Shown here in pieces: positions 33,818 to 42,787 of a stretch of DNA of 64,000 nucleotides (position 1 is its first letter; every line of letters begins with the position of its first letter). The stretch comes from a virus. The stretch covers positions 42,334-106,333 of the IMG/VR virus record IMGVR_UViG_3300018421_000013, one strand, 5' to 3'. A program made the translations under genes and the position numbers. A model generated the notes under the pieces. The model made no database searches. It worked only from the letters and a program-made list of their open reading frames with translations, and had not been told where the DNA came from.

Positions 33818-34028
33818 TAAAATATTCCTTCAATTTATCAAACCCACCTATTTCTTTGCCATCAATTAGAATGTGTGGGGCCATCCTAACATGCGGAAAT
33901 TTTTTAATAAATCCTTCTCTATCTTTATCAATAGATTTTTCATTAAATACCATACCCTTCATTCTCATTAATCTTTTCGCGGCTTCACAGTGTATACAAT
34001 GGTTTTTGGTGTAAATTGTTGCGTGCAT
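33801..34028 (-). CDS. grx: Glutaredoxin
   Basis: The 75-aa protein has the thioredoxin-fold redox site Cys11-Ile-His-Cys14 (YTKNHCIHCEAAKRLM) and the cis-Pro segment MAPHILIDGKEIGGF with the GGFDKL glutathione-side loop. It supplies electrons to the phage ribonucleotide reductase, encoded 2 kb away. It is joined at both ends to neighbours by short overlaps. Confidence 0.9.
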   Translation of the reverse strand: MHATIYTKNHCIHCEAAKRLMRMKGMVFNEKSIDKDREGFIKKFPHVRMAPHILIDGKEIGGFDKLKEYFNENRL

Positions 34029-34457
34029 TTATATCTCCTTTAAATTTTTTCCGTTAATTTTTCCACCAATAAATTCATTGTAATAACCCTCATCTAATAA
34101 TACGTTTCTTTTTATTTGTTCTTCCATTTCGTAATAAGCACACTGTGTTTTAGTATAGCATAATTTTAATATAGTTCTATTGATTTTGTCAACCCCAATG
34201 TTATCAATTTCTTCTTTTAATTTTTTATTAGAACCGTAATAATTTTTCCAATCAGATTCTACTTTTACTTTTTTTCGCTTACCATTTTTTTGACGTGTAA
34301 CCGTAGTCCAAAAAAATTTTTTACCAACATATAATTTATTATTGCTGGTATTTTCTAATAGATATACCATTCCATAATATTCTCCAATGTCTTCACTGTT
34401 GAATATGTTTCCTGAGATCTTCCAGGGATTTTGGTACATAGGGTTCTGGGTGTTCAT
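34029..34457 (-). CDS. GIY-YIG nuclease of SegE type
   Basis: The 142-aa product has a GIY-YIG-like start (GEYYGMVYLLENTSNNKLYV, GKKFFW) and the SegE-type features ESDWKNYYGSNKKLKEEIDN, CYTKTQCAYYEMEEQIKRN and YYNEFIGG. These are homing-type or restriction-like endonucleases common in T4-like phages, usually free-standing. The ATG at 34457 overlaps the deaminase gene by 65 nt; ATG codon 7 at 34439 is an alternative. Confidence 0.75.
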   Translation of the reverse strand: MNTQNPMYQNPWKISGNIFNSEDIGEYYGMVYLLENTSNNKLYVGKKFFWTTVTRQKNGKRKKVKVESDWKNYYGSNKKLKEEIDNIGVDKINRTILKLCYTKTQCAYYEMEEQIKRNVLLDEGYYNEFIGGKINGKNLKEI

Positions 34458-34893
34458 ATAATATTTCTACTTCTATCCCAGCTTCTTTAAACATTTCATT
34501 TGATAAATTAAAGCTTTCATTCCATTTTGGATCAGTCATTGATAATGCTGGTATTTTTACATTCTTAATCCCTACCTGTATAATACCTTTAGCGCATTCA
34601 CTACAAACAGGTAAGCCCCAAACAAATAATGTTGCACCTTTCGGTGACACACCATTTAAACACGCATTATAAATTGAATTCATTTCAGCGTGTACGACGT
34701 ATTTATATTTTTCTTCTCTGTCATCATAGCGATTATTATCTTCTATGCCGGCCGGGAATCCATTATAACCAGTCGCAACAATTTTTCGAGATTCATCTAC
34801 AATAACTGCGCCAACTTTACGGGATGGATCTTTTGACCATTCCGATATATGTTTAGCTAAATTCATAAATCTAAATTTCCAATGTGCTTCCAT
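34393..34893 (-). CDS. cd: dCMP deaminase
   Basis: The 166-aa protein has the zinc deaminase site: His68-Ala-Glu70 in YKYVVHAEMNSIYNA and Pro-Val-Cys97-Ser-Glu-Cys100 in GLPVCSECAKGI. SEWSKDPSRKVGAVIVD and GYNGFPAGIEDN are typical of dCMP deaminases. It makes dUMP for phage thymidylate synthesis. It is coupled to the upstream zinc-ribbon gene (TAATG). Confidence 0.93.
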   Translation of the reverse strand: MEAHWKFRFMNLAKHISEWSKDPSRKVGAVIVDESRKIVATGYNGFPAGIEDNNRYDDREEKYKYVVHAEMNSIYNACLNGVSPKGATLFVWGLPVCSECAKGIIQVGIKNVKIPALSMTDPKWNESFNLSNEMFKEAGIEVEILYEHPEPYVPKSLEDLRKHIQQ

Positions 34894-35036
34894 TAATCTT
34901 CTTCTTCATCATACAAATAATCTTCAACTTCACAGCTACAAATTGGACAAAAAAGTTGTCCGTTTTCTTCATCATATTCATGTACAAAAATATCTGTTAC
35001 ATATCCACACGATAAACAATTAATTTGTGTTTTCAT
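34893..35036 (-). CDS. Small zinc-ribbon protein (47 aa)
   Basis: The ATG at 35036 overlaps the methyltransferase stop (ATGA) and the TAA overlaps the deaminase ATG. Two Cys pairs (CLSCG at residues 7-11, CPIC at 32-35, plus Cys37) around a short acidic stretch form a rubredoxin-like zinc ribbon, followed by a strongly acidic end (DYLYDEEEED-like). A role in protein or nucleic-acid binding is likely but unproven. Confidence 0.7.
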   Translation of the reverse strand: MKTQINCLSCGYVTDIFVHEYDEENGQLFCPICSCEVEDYLYDEEED

Positions 35037-35842
35037 ACTCTATCCTCTGGTTCTGAATATATTCCTGCTCTATATATTTTTTTAGCTACCTCAGGATCAC
35101 CAGTTTTGTATGAATTTGAAATTTCACTGACCTCAATATTTCCTCGAGAATAACCAAATTGCATAGGAACTTTGAATTCATTATCATATACTTTTCTAGA
35201 AATTACACCGATCATTGGATCTCCACCACCTGGGCTTCTTTTCCATTCATCTAATTTAAATTTTTTCGGCAATTCATCTAGACCAGTTTGTTGCATAGTC
35301 AAAGGTATAATTTTCATTTGTGTACATAAATCATCTGAAATACAAAAAAATTCTACAACGTATTCATTTTCAGCAGCAAGACACGCAAACAATTGTGGTT
35401 GGTAATTATAAAATCCGTGATCTGACCATTTATAATATGGAAGCACGTGTATCATATATCCGCCAACTTTAGTTAAATCATGCATATTTTTAAAAACGGC
35501 GTATTGATTAAATACGTGCTCACTTGTTCCATTATTTGTAACTAAATCAAATTGTTCGGTCCAATTATAATGAGTTTTTAAATCTTTATTTAAATCTAAA
35601 GCTATAGCATCTAATTTTGTATTTACATCAATTGCTACATATTTTTTATAACCTAACGCTTCATAAAATTGTTTGGTAGATTCATACTTATCTTTCAAAT
35701 AAGGACGTTTTCCAGCCTTTAGGATTTGAAGTATTCTTCTATTATTTTGAGTTTGATTTCCAAAATCACAAACGGTTTTATTTTCATTGTGTATAAGTTC
35801 ATCTGCACGATCAACCACATACGTCATCATATCATTAAACAT
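35033..35842 (-). CDS. SAM-dependent methyltransferase-like protein
   Basis: The 269-aa product has a Rossmann-like layout: VCDFGNQTQNNRRILQILK, YVAIDVNTKLDAIALDLNKD, QFDLVTNNGTSEHVFNQYAV and MHDLTKVGGYMIHVLPYYKW, where the Asp-rich strands and NNGTSEH loop fit class I methyltransferases although the usual GxGxG is replaced. Similar proteins accompany sugar-modification genes in large phages. It is coupled to NrdB upstream. Substrate unknown. Confidence 0.65.
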   Translation of the reverse strand: MFNDMMTYVVDRADELIHNENKTVCDFGNQTQNNRRILQILKAGKRPYLKDKYESTKQFYEALGYKKYVAIDVNTKLDAIALDLNKDLKTHYNWTEQFDLVTNNGTSEHVFNQYAVFKNMHDLTKVGGYMIHVLPYYKWSDHGFYNYQPQLFACLAAENEYVVEFFCISDDLCTQMKIIPLTMQQTGLDELPKKFKLDEWKRSPGGGDPMIGVISRKVYDNEFKVPMQFGYSRGNIEVSEISNSYKTGDPEVAKKIYRAGIYSEPEDRV

Positions 35843-36936
35843 TACAATTCAAATCCTTTAAAACTATCAGTATCAATATCCTTTTTTATTCCACCAATAA
35901 TGTATGATGTAATTTCTGTTTCTTGCGGTGCTACTTGAACATCAGATCCACTAATCCATTTTTGTGTCCAAGGCAATGGATCATTTCCACCCTTATACGG
36001 AGATTTAATTCCAGCCGCTAACATTCTTTTATGCGCGATCCATTCTACGTATTCGCATAAAATATCTTCATTAAGGCCAATCATTGTTCCATCTTTAAAA
36101 AGATATTTGGCCCAAGTTTTTTCTTGATCTACTACGTTTTTAAATATGTTAATAATTTCTTCTTCACATGTTTCTTTTAATTCTGCAAAATATGGATCAT
36201 CTTTTGGTAAAATTTTAAGTAAATGTTGTGTAGATGCTAAATGTACATTTTCATCTCTTGCGATTAATTTAATAATTTTAGCGTTACCTTCCATTTTCTT
36301 AAGTTCAGCGAATGCCCATGAACATGCAAACGAAACATAAAATCTAATTCCTTCAAGAGCGTTAACTGCGTTTAATGCTAACCATAAAGATTTTTTATGT
36401 TTATTTTCGTTATACTTTAACAGTTTTTTATTCATAATTTCTTCATTATTTTGACTTATTAAAATGTCGTAATATTTCGAAATATCATCAGCGCAATCAA
36501 CAATTTGTTTAATATCTAATAATTCATCAAACACTTTAGAAGGATCTGGATATACATTTCTAATAATATGTGTATAACTTCTTGAATGTATTGTTTCACT
36601 AAAAGACCATGTTAAAATCCAATTTTCTAATTCTGGCAAAGAACAAACAGGTAAAAACGCTTCAGCCGGAGCTCGGCCTTGTACTGAATCTAATACAATT
36701 TGACGTTTTAAATTTGATGTAAAAATGTGTTGTTCATGCTCTGTAAGATTTTTAAAATCTTTACTATCTCTACTAATATCTACTTCTTCTGGTCTCCAAA
36801 AAAATCCTAATTGTTTTTCAGTTAATTTTTCAAAGATTTGATATTTCTGTTTATCGTATCTTGCAACATTTACCGATTGTCCAAAAAACGCAGGTTGATT
36901 TACAGCATCTATTTTTCTAGTGTTAAAGACTGACAT
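35842..36936 (-). CDS. nrdB: Ribonucleotide reductase beta subunit NrdB
   Basis: From the ATG at 36936 (AAGGAATAAA site) the 364-aa protein follows class Ia small subunits: LGFFWRPEEVDISRD, EHEQHIFTSNLKRQIVLDSV, WSFSETIHSRSYTHIIRNVY and IARDENVHLASTQHLL, which carry the di-iron ligands (Glu/His). A longer frame to 36990 would overlap the upstream oxygenase. It supplies the tyrosyl radical for NrdA, encoded just upstream. Confidence 0.95.
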   Translation of the reverse strand: MSVFNTRKIDAVNQPAFFGQSVNVARYDKQKYQIFEKLTEKQLGFFWRPEEVDISRDSKDFKNLTEHEQHIFTSNLKRQIVLDSVQGRAPAEAFLPVCSLPELENWILTWSFSETIHSRSYTHIIRNVYPDPSKVFDELLDIKQIVDCADDISKYYDILISQNNEEIMNKKLLKYNENKHKKSLWLALNAVNALEGIRFYVSFACSWAFAELKKMEGNAKIIKLIARDENVHLASTQHLLKILPKDDPYFAELKETCEEEIINIFKNVVDQEKTWAKYLFKDGTMIGLNEDILCEYVEWIAHKRMLAAGIKSPYKGGNDPLPWTQKWISGSDVQVAPQETEITSYIIGGIKKDIDTDSFKGFEL

Positions 36937-36937
36937 T

Positions 36938-37723
36938 TTATTCCTTATTAAAATTCCATCTGTTAATCCATGCCGCGTAATTAGTATCATAACTTAAACA
37001 AAACATATATCTGTTATGAATTCCAGTTTTTCTTTGAGTAACAGCATGAAATGCTACTGGACTATTTGGAAATATAATCATATTTCCTGGTTCGTATTTT
37101 ATTGTTTTACATTTTACTACTGTATTGATATCATCAACTATGTTTCCTCTTTTACACGGGAGACCATAATATAATTCTAGATCTCCTCCTAAATCATCAT
37201 CTTTTTGTTTTAAATATAATAACGTAACAAAAACTTTAGTAGGTAAATCATGATGAGGTAAACATGCGTTAACCCTTTCTTTACTTCGTAAATTAGTAGC
37301 ATTAGGATTTGCTAATACTTCTTGATTATATTTTGAAAATGTAGAAATAGAATTTAAGTATATCTCTTTCTTTTCTTGTTCAGAAAAACTAGTAGAATGC
37401 GTATATAATTTTCTAGGAGTATTCTTATTTTTAAGTGTAATAGGTTCAACGGATAAACCTTTTAACATTGGAAAAGAAAATTCTTCCGTTAAAGAATCAA
37501 AATACTTTTGATAAAAATTTTCTTTTCCGTTTGCAAGATAATCTATTCTCCAATCACCTTTATAGTTATCTCTCCACAATGGAAGAGTATTATAGTTATC
37601 TGCAGCGTGTTCTACTTCTTCTTCAGTTAAAGCCTTTTCAAAAAATATATGGGGAAAAGGATCATTGAAAAAATGTTTAGACCTATCATATTGCTTAAAT
37701 ATTTTCCAAATTAATTCATCCAT
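36938..37723 (-). CDS. 2OG-Fe(II) oxygenase superfamily protein
   Basis: The 261-aa protein contains an iron site: His158-x-Asp159 region in CLPHHDLPTKVFVTLLYL, DDLGGDLELYYG, then EPGNMIIFPNSPVAFHAVTQ (His226) and HNRYMFCLSYD (Arg238). It sits between nrdA and nrdB, with 1-nt spacing on each side, an unusual place for an oxygenase. Substrate unknown. Confidence 0.8.
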   Translation of the reverse strand: MDELIWKIFKQYDRSKHFFNDPFPHIFFEKALTEEEVEHAADNYNTLPLWRDNYKGDWRIDYLANGKENFYQKYFDSLTEEFSFPMLKGLSVEPITLKNKNTPRKLYTHSTSFSEQEKKEIYLNSISTFSKYNQEVLANPNATNLRSKERVNACLPHHDLPTKVFVTLLYLKQKDDDLGGDLELYYGLPCKRGNIVDDINTVVKCKTIKYEPGNMIIFPNSPVAFHAVTQRKTGIHNRYMFCLSYDTNYAAWINRWNFNKE

Positions 37724-40011
37724 TAGATCTTACAGCTTTCACAATCTTCGTCTGATTCTAAAATAGATTGTTCTAGTTCTGGCAAATCTTTTACTTCCAT
37801 TTCTCCAGCACCATCAAACGTATTGTTATAATATAATTGCTTACCGCCATACTTATAAAACATTAAAACGTGTTGAATCATATCTGATAAAGGAATTTTT
37901 TCATCTTCATAATGTAATGGATTATATGAAGTATTAACTGAAATTCCTTGATCTATGAATTTTTGTAGTACAGCACAAATTTTCAAATAACCTTCCGGCG
38001 ATTTTTGATCCCACAATAAATCGTATTTGTTTTTGAGTCTTTGAATACTCGGTACAACCTGCTTTAAAATACCATCTTTTGACTGTTTAACTGATACTAA
38101 AGCCCGCGGAGGTTCGATTCCATTAGTGCTATTACTTATCTGCGCCGATGTTTCAGCAGGCATGAGTGCCATTAACGTACTATTACGTGGACCAATATCA
38201 AAAGCTCTTTTACGAAGTGTATCCCAATCCATATTGTATTTTGGCTGTACTAATTCATCCACATCTTTTTTATAAGTGTCAATAGGTAAAATGCCATTTC
38301 CGTATTTACTTTCACACGGCAATTCACATGGACCAATTTCTTCTGCTAAGTCTATAGATGCTTTAATCAAATAGTATGACCATGCTTCAGCATATTCATG
38401 TAATAATTCTAAATCTGGATTTTGATATGTAGTATCGTTTTTTGCTAACCAAAACGCAAGATTAATAATACCGATTCCAAGAGGCCTTCTATTTTTTGTA
38501 GATAATTCGGCAGCAAGAATTGGATAACTCTGGAAAGACAATAATGCATCTAATGCACGAACAGCTAGAGTACATGGTTTTTCAAAATCTTCTGGTTTTT
38601 TAATTTTACCCCAATTAATTGCAGCCAATGTACACAAACTAATTTCACCTTCATCATCGTATAAATGCTTTAACGGTTTTGTAGGTAAATCAATTTCACA
38701 ACACAAATTACTTTGTCTAATTGGTGCTAATTCTTTCATAAAAGCACCGTGATCATTTGCATGGTCTACATTCATTAAATATACACGGCCAGTATCTTTA
38801 CGTTCTTGAATGAATGATGAAAATAAATCAATTGCAGGAATTGACTTTTTACGAATAGAATATGCACGTTCATATTTTTCATACAATTCTCTAAATTTAT
38901 TTACATCAACATAAAAAGCATCATATAAATCTGGTACATCATTCGGTGAGAATAGAGTAATGTTACCACCTGATAATAAACGTTCATACATTACTTTATT
39001 AAATTGAACGCCATAATCTAAATGTCTTACTCTGTTTTCTTCTGTGCCTTTGTTGTTTTTAAGGACGAGGATGTCTTCGACTTCGTAGTGCCATATAGGA
39101 TAATATAAAGTCGCTGCGCCACCTCTGACACCGCCCTGTGAGCACGATTTAACAGCGCTTTGAAAATATTTGAAAAATGGAGTAACGCCAGTATGAGAAG
39201 TATCTCCATTACGAATCGAAGAACCGATAGCGCGAATGCTACCCGCTCCAATACCAATTCCAGCTTTTTGCGAAACATATTTTACTATAGCCCCCGCGGT
39301 TGCATTGATTGAATCGAGTGAATCATCAGTTTCAATTAAAACGCATGATGAAAATTGTCTTTGAGGAGTTCTAACTCCTGCCATAATTGGTGTTGGCAAA
39401 CTGATGTCAAATAAACTAATAGCATTATATAAGTCAACAACCCAATTTAATCGCGTTTCTTTAGGATAGCTATGGAATAATGTCATTGCAATACACATGA
39501 TAGCCATTTGAGGCGTTTCATATATTTTACCATTAGTTCTATTTTTTACTAAATATTTTCCACGAAATTGTTCCATTGCAGCGTACGTAAAAAGGAAATC
39601 TCTGCTATGGTCAATTTTTGTATCTAAAAAATCTATTTCATCTTTGGAATATTCATCCATAAGAATATCATCATAGATTTTTTCACTTACATTTTGTATA
39701 ATATGTGCAGCTAATGTTGGAGGTTCAAATTGTCCAAAAACTTCTTTTCTTAGACCATAGTTAATTAGACGGCCAGCAACATATTGATAATTAGGAGCAT
39801 CTTCTGAAATAAGGTCAGCGGCTGCTTTAATTAATGTTTCTTGTACATCTATGGTTTTAATGTTATTATAAAATTGCAAATGGGTTTTAATTTCTAAATC
39901 TGATGCTGATACTCCTGCTAAATCATCACACGCAAAACCAGCAACTTTATGAAATTTATTAAGGTCAAGTGGTTCCTTAGAACCATCACGTTTTGTTACC
40001 ATTATGTCCAT
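37723..40011 (-). CDS. nrdA: Ribonucleotide reductase alpha subunit NrdA
   Basis: The 762-aa product is a class Ia large subunit (T4: 754 aa). It has the N-terminal cone (KRDGSKEPLDLNKFHKVAGF), the substrate cysteine in SSCVLIETDDSLDSINAT, the radical loop SNLCCEIDLPTKPLKHLYD with the Asn-x-Cys-x-Glu set, GPRNSTLMALMPAETSAQIS and the C-terminal CESC redox pair. Together with NrdB and glutaredoxin it makes dNTPs for replication. Confidence 0.97.
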   Translation of the reverse strand: MDIMVTKRDGSKEPLDLNKFHKVAGFACDDLAGVSASDLEIKTHLQFYNNIKTIDVQETLIKAAADLISEDAPNYQYVAGRLINYGLRKEVFGQFEPPTLAAHIIQNVSEKIYDDILMDEYSKDEIDFLDTKIDHSRDFLFTYAAMEQFRGKYLVKNRTNGKIYETPQMAIMCIAMTLFHSYPKETRLNWVVDLYNAISLFDISLPTPIMAGVRTPQRQFSSCVLIETDDSLDSINATAGAIVKYVSQKAGIGIGAGSIRAIGSSIRNGDTSHTGVTPFFKYFQSAVKSCSQGGVRGGAATLYYPIWHYEVEDILVLKNNKGTEENRVRHLDYGVQFNKVMYERLLSGGNITLFSPNDVPDLYDAFYVDVNKFRELYEKYERAYSIRKKSIPAIDLFSSFIQERKDTGRVYLMNVDHANDHGAFMKELAPIRQSNLCCEIDLPTKPLKHLYDDEGEISLCTLAAINWGKIKKPEDFEKPCTLAVRALDALLSFQSYPILAAELSTKNRRPLGIGIINLAFWLAKNDTTYQNPDLELLHEYAEAWSYYLIKASIDLAEEIGPCELPCESKYGNGILPIDTYKKDVDELVQPKYNMDWDTLRKRAFDIGPRNSTLMALMPAETSAQISNSTNGIEPPRALVSVKQSKDGILKQVVPSIQRLKNKYDLLWDQKSPEGYLKICAVLQKFIDQGISVNTSYNPLHYEDEKIPLSDMIQHVLMFYKYGGKQLYYNNTFDGAGEMEVKDLPELEQSILESDEDCESCKI

Positions 40012-40013
40012 AA

Positions 40014-40229
40014 TTAATCTTCAAACCAGTCCAAAATTTCATTCGCGGAATCTAATAATTCTTTTGCGTCTGCGTACGCGGTGATTTGTTCATGTACAGC
40101 TTCAACTAAATCGGGATGTTCACCAATACCTACTGAGTTATGCATATAAGTATGTACATTTGCAATTGCTTTATCCATGTCTGCTTTATATTTCGAAATG
40201 TTAGCTTTAATTAAATCTGTACGTGCCAT
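40014..40229 (-). CDS. Hypothetical phage protein (71 aa)
   Basis: A helical acidic protein (DLIKANISKYKADMDKAIAN, HEQITAYADAKELLDSANEI). It lies 2 nt from nrdA and overlaps the upstream gene by 1 nt. No family recognised. Confidence 0.6.
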   Translation of the reverse strand: MARTDLIKANISKYKADMDKAIANVHTYMHNSVGIGEHPDLVEAVHEQITAYADAKELLDSANEILDWFED

Positions 40230-40429
40230 TATTCTTCCTCTATTTTTACTGTGTAATCAAATACCATATTATACTTAGTACGTAAAAAATCCATGATACT
40301 ATCTATTCCCGCGTTAGAACCATCTGCAAATCCATCTGAATACGCGTCTGCTTTTCCTACAAAAGATCCTAGTTTATAACTTATGAAAATAACTCCAATG
40401 ACTAAAAGGGTGTGAGTAACATCATCCAT
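40229..40429 (-). CDS. Small membrane protein (66 aa)
   Basis: One membrane segment at residues 5-24 (THTLLVIGVIFISYKLGSFV), then a soluble part with YSDGFADGSNAGIDSIMDFL. TAATG-type overlap with the downstream gene. No family recognised. Confidence 0.6.
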   Translation of the reverse strand: MDDVTHTLLVIGVIFISYKLGSFVGKADAYSDGFADGSNAGIDSIMDFLRTKYNMVFDYTVKIEEE

Positions 40430-40613
40430 TCCATACTCCTAATACGTAGTTTTCTGCAGCGTCTTCTACATAATAAACGGACTTATCATTATAAGTTCTT
40501 GTTTTAACTTCATCACCTTCCCAGCACTCTAAGACGTATTCTTTTGATTCATTCTGTTTCACTAACGCATGTCTTTTTTGATCATGTGACCAATATTCAG
40601 AGATCGTATTCAT
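40422..40613 (-). CDS. Hypothetical phage protein (63 aa)
   Basis: The ATG at 40613 overlaps the primase stop (ATGA); an upstream ATG at 40625 has no ribosome site. Sequence: NTISEYWSHDQKRHALVKQN, VLECWEGDEVKTRTYNDKSV, AENYVLGVWNG, a small beta-rich protein. No family recognised. Confidence 0.6.
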   Translation of the reverse strand: MNTISEYWSHDQKRHALVKQNESKEYVLECWEGDEVKTRTYNDKSVYYVEDAAENYVLGVWNG

Positions 40614-41617
40614 ATTTTTTTCCATGATGTGTATTTAATATTTGCTTGTAGATTATTACTTATATTATTTCTAAGAAGTTCATTAACATTAATATCTTCC
40701 AATACCATATCATTGATATCTTTTTCTTTTATTATATCAGGAAAGATCACTACTTGACACCCTTTATCCATAACTTTTCGAATTTTTTTACATGTTTCAA
40801 CGCTTCTTGGTTCATTATCATAAACAAATATAGACTGTTCATTAACGTAATTCCAATCAATAGATCCACCAGCCATTGCTATTGAATTATCAATAAACAT
40901 AGAATCAATTGGACCTTCTAAAATAAAATGTGGTTTAGAACGATCACATGTATCTAGTCCAAATATTTTAGGCTTTTCATCATTTAACATAATAGTAATA
41001 TATCTTATTTCATCATCAGAAAAAGCTCTACCTTGGAAACCAAATAGATTTTTATTTTCATCTAAGAATGGTATAATAAGTCGCGGTGTATCATTTTCTA
41101 TACTTTTAAATTTACCGGGTATAATATCATTTACCCATTTTTTAAATTTTGGCGCATAGAAAAGCTTGGCTTGATAAGGTGTGGGAATTTTACGTGCGTT
41201 AACGTAGTTTTTTACGGGGTGATCCCAACGTAATTGAGATACTTTTTTGAGTTGTTTAAGTGGAGTTGCTTTAATGAAAACGGGAGTCTTCATTTTATTT
41301 GCGAATACTTCTACGTCTGAAAGTACTCTTTGTTTTTTTCCAAATCCGTTCTGTAATTTTTCTTTTAAATATTCTTTATGAATAACCGGATCTAGAGTTT
41401 CTAAAAACTTATCAACTCCAAGAGTAATATTACAATTGTGGCAGTGATACAAATATCCACCATCGTCTTTTGGAAAGAGATATCCTCGAGCTTTGAATTT
41501 ATTTTTTTGAGAATCTCCACAGATCGGACACCTGCAATTAAATAATCTATTATTAACTCGTTTGAATCTTTCTAAACGAGAACTAATTAAACCAATGTAT
41601 TTTTCTTCAAGCCACAT
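40610..41617 (-). CDS. 61: DNA primase gp61
   Basis: The 335-aa product is a T4-type primase: N-terminal zinc ribbon (CRCPICGDSQKNKFKARG with a second Cys pair in YLYHCHNCN at residues about 57-63), then a TOPRIM-like half with RLIIPFLDENKNLFGFQGRA, HFILEGPIDSMFIDN and SIFVYDNEPRSVETCKKIRK. It lays down RNA primers for gp41/gp43. A TTGACA-16-TATAAT promoter lies immediately upstream. Confidence 0.9.
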   Translation of the reverse strand: MWLEEKYIGLISSRLERFKRVNNRLFNCRCPICGDSQKNKFKARGYLFPKDDGGYLYHCHNCNITLGVDKFLETLDPVIHKEYLKEKLQNGFGKKQRVLSDVEVFANKMKTPVFIKATPLKQLKKVSQLRWDHPVKNYVNARKIPTPYQAKLFYAPKFKKWVNDIIPGKFKSIENDTPRLIIPFLDENKNLFGFQGRAFSDDEIRYITIMLNDEKPKIFGLDTCDRSKPHFILEGPIDSMFIDNSIAMAGGSIDWNYVNEQSIFVYDNEPRSVETCKKIRKVMDKGCQVVIFPDIIKEKDINDMVLEDINVNELLRNNISNNLQANIKYTSWKKI

Positions 41618-41653
41618 AATATATTAGATACTACTTTCAATGAACTCAGTTCT

Positions 41654-41681
41654 ATTATACGCAAGTAAGCGAAAATGTCAA
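41654..41681 (-). promoter_or_regulatory. Strong sigma70 promoter for primase
   Basis: Minus strand TTGACA, 16 bp, TATAAT; leader about 30 nt. The -35 overlaps the stop of the 95-aa gene. Confidence 0.85.
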
Positions 41682-41965
41682 CCCATTTGTTGTAGAAAAT
41701 GTGAAAGAATTAAAGTTACTCCCGTAGCAATAAGAAACCACATAACTTTATTAACAACTTTCATTTGTTCTTCAACACGATACATAGAATCTTTTACATC
41801 ATCTATATTACGTGATAAACGATTCACTCTTTCGTGTGTTTCTACTCTTCGTTGTTCTAAATCCGCGATTTTTTCTTCTACACGGGCTAAAGTAACAATT
41901 GCGTCAGAAAGTTTATCTAGCTTAGATTCAATACGATCTAAACGTGTAGAATTTGTATCAACCAT
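41678..41965 (-). CDS. Coiled-coil protein with C-terminal membrane anchor (95 aa)
   Basis: Residues 1-68 are heptad-rich and charged (RIESKLDKLSDAIVTLARVE, EKIADLEQRRVETHERVNRL); residues 70-92 form a membrane segment (NKVMWFLIATGVTLILSHFL). The layout matches XhlA/hemolysin-type lysis accessory proteins. Its place beside a spanin pair supports a lysis role, but no holin-specific signature is visible. Confidence 0.6.
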   Translation of the reverse strand: MVDTNSTRLDRIESKLDKLSDAIVTLARVEEKIADLEQRRVETHERVNRLSRNIDDVKDSMYRVEEQMKVVNKVMWFLIATGVTLILSHFLQQMG

Positions 41966-41973
41966 GTGAGATC

Positions 41974-42411
41974 CTAATTGTTCGGATTATTTTCTAACCA
42001 CTCTTCAGCAGTGGTTCCTTCAGATTCTGTTGTTGCTTCACGATAATAGAGAATCAGTTCTTTCTGTTGTCTCACATAACGTCGAACTTCTTGAAAGTTC
42101 TCTGCCATTTTTTCATACCCATCAGGAGTCAACGCAAATACTACAAAGTTACCATCGAGAATTTTTTCGATCTCTTTTTTCTTCTCTTCATAATTTTCTT
42201 CTGTAATTACAAAAAAATTAACATTGAGAAGATCAATCTCAGCCGGCAACGGCGGTTGATAAATTCTCAGCGGCACTTTTTCCGTCACTGTTACGATCTG
42301 TGGTTCCGGTTGGATTATCTCCGGTTTCGGTCCCCACTCCAGTCTGGGCATTAGGTTGCACCCCGTCAATAGGAGGGGTATCGTCAGCATCCATAAGTTC
42401 TTTTGTATCAT
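41974..42411 (-). CDS. o-spanin-like outer-membrane lipoprotein
   Basis: The 145-aa product has a lipoprotein signal MIQKNLWMLTIPLLLTGC with lipobox LLTGC (Cys18), then a Pro-rich segment (GPKPEIIQPEPQIVT, RIYQPPLPAEIDL) and a charged helix with KELILYYREATTESEGT. It begins inside the i-spanin gene in another frame and overlaps it by 173 nt. Signal, proline content and nested start match Rz1-type spanins. Confidence 0.75.
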   Translation of the reverse strand: MIQKNLWMLTIPLLLTGCNLMPRLEWGPKPEIIQPEPQIVTVTEKVPLRIYQPPLPAEIDLLNVNFFVITEENYEEKKKEIEKILDGNFVVFALTPDGYEKMAENFQEVRRYVRQQKELILYYREATTESEGTTAEEWLENNPNN

Positions 42412-42787
42412 CTTCTAGCATCCTAAAAACTTGTTCTGTTTTTGCATTCATTCGTTTTTCAATCATACCAGGTTTAGCTCTTGCTAATCTTGTCAAATTG
42501 TGATCTTTAAAGATCTTCATCGCGTTGTCTTTTTCTCGCTGTAACTCATTATTCCTTGCGGTGAGTGCAGACATTGCCGCCTCTGATTTCTTTGCGTTTG
42601 CTTCCGCAGCAGCAAGTGACTCTTGAGCAGTTTTCACTGCCATTTCCATCTGCACCTGATTTTCTTTCAGAGTGCGGTTGTTTGCCTCTAGTTGTGCTTT
42701 TGCTGCCTCTAAGTTAGAGACGGTAACCGAATGATAAGCATATCCACCACCCAATAAAAGAAGACACAATAATATAACATATGGCAT
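42239..42787 (-). CDS. i-spanin-like inner-membrane protein
   Basis: The 182-aa product has one N-terminal membrane segment (MPYVILLCLLLLGGGYAYHS) followed by a coiled coil of about 85 residues (NLEAAKAQLEANNRTLKENQ, AAAEANAKKSEAAMSALTAR) and an Asp/Thr/Gly-rich tail. It has the layout of Rz, which links the inner membrane to the o-spanin. It is coupled to the preceding 154-aa gene (TAATG) and nested with the lipoprotein gene. Confidence 0.75.
   Translation of the reverse strand: MPYVILLCLLLLGGGYAYHSVTVSNLEAAKAQLEANNRTLKENQVQMEMAVKTAQESLAAAEANAKKSEAAMSALTARNNELQREKDNAMKIFKDHNLTRLARAKPGMIEKRMNAKTEQVFRMLEDDTKELMDADDTPPIDGVQPNAQTGVGTETGDNPTGTTDRNSDGKSAAENLSTAVAG

Noticed and set aside
34163-34192. 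TTGACA plus TAAAAT pair before the glutaredoxin gene
   Set aside because: The spacer is 18 bp with a weak -10, and it lies inside the SegE-type gene about 130 bp from the next start; not reported as a promoter.
34700-34707. TATAAATA on the minus strand inside the dCMP deaminase gene
   Set aside because: No start codon lies about 25 nt downstream; it is internal to a conserved coding region.
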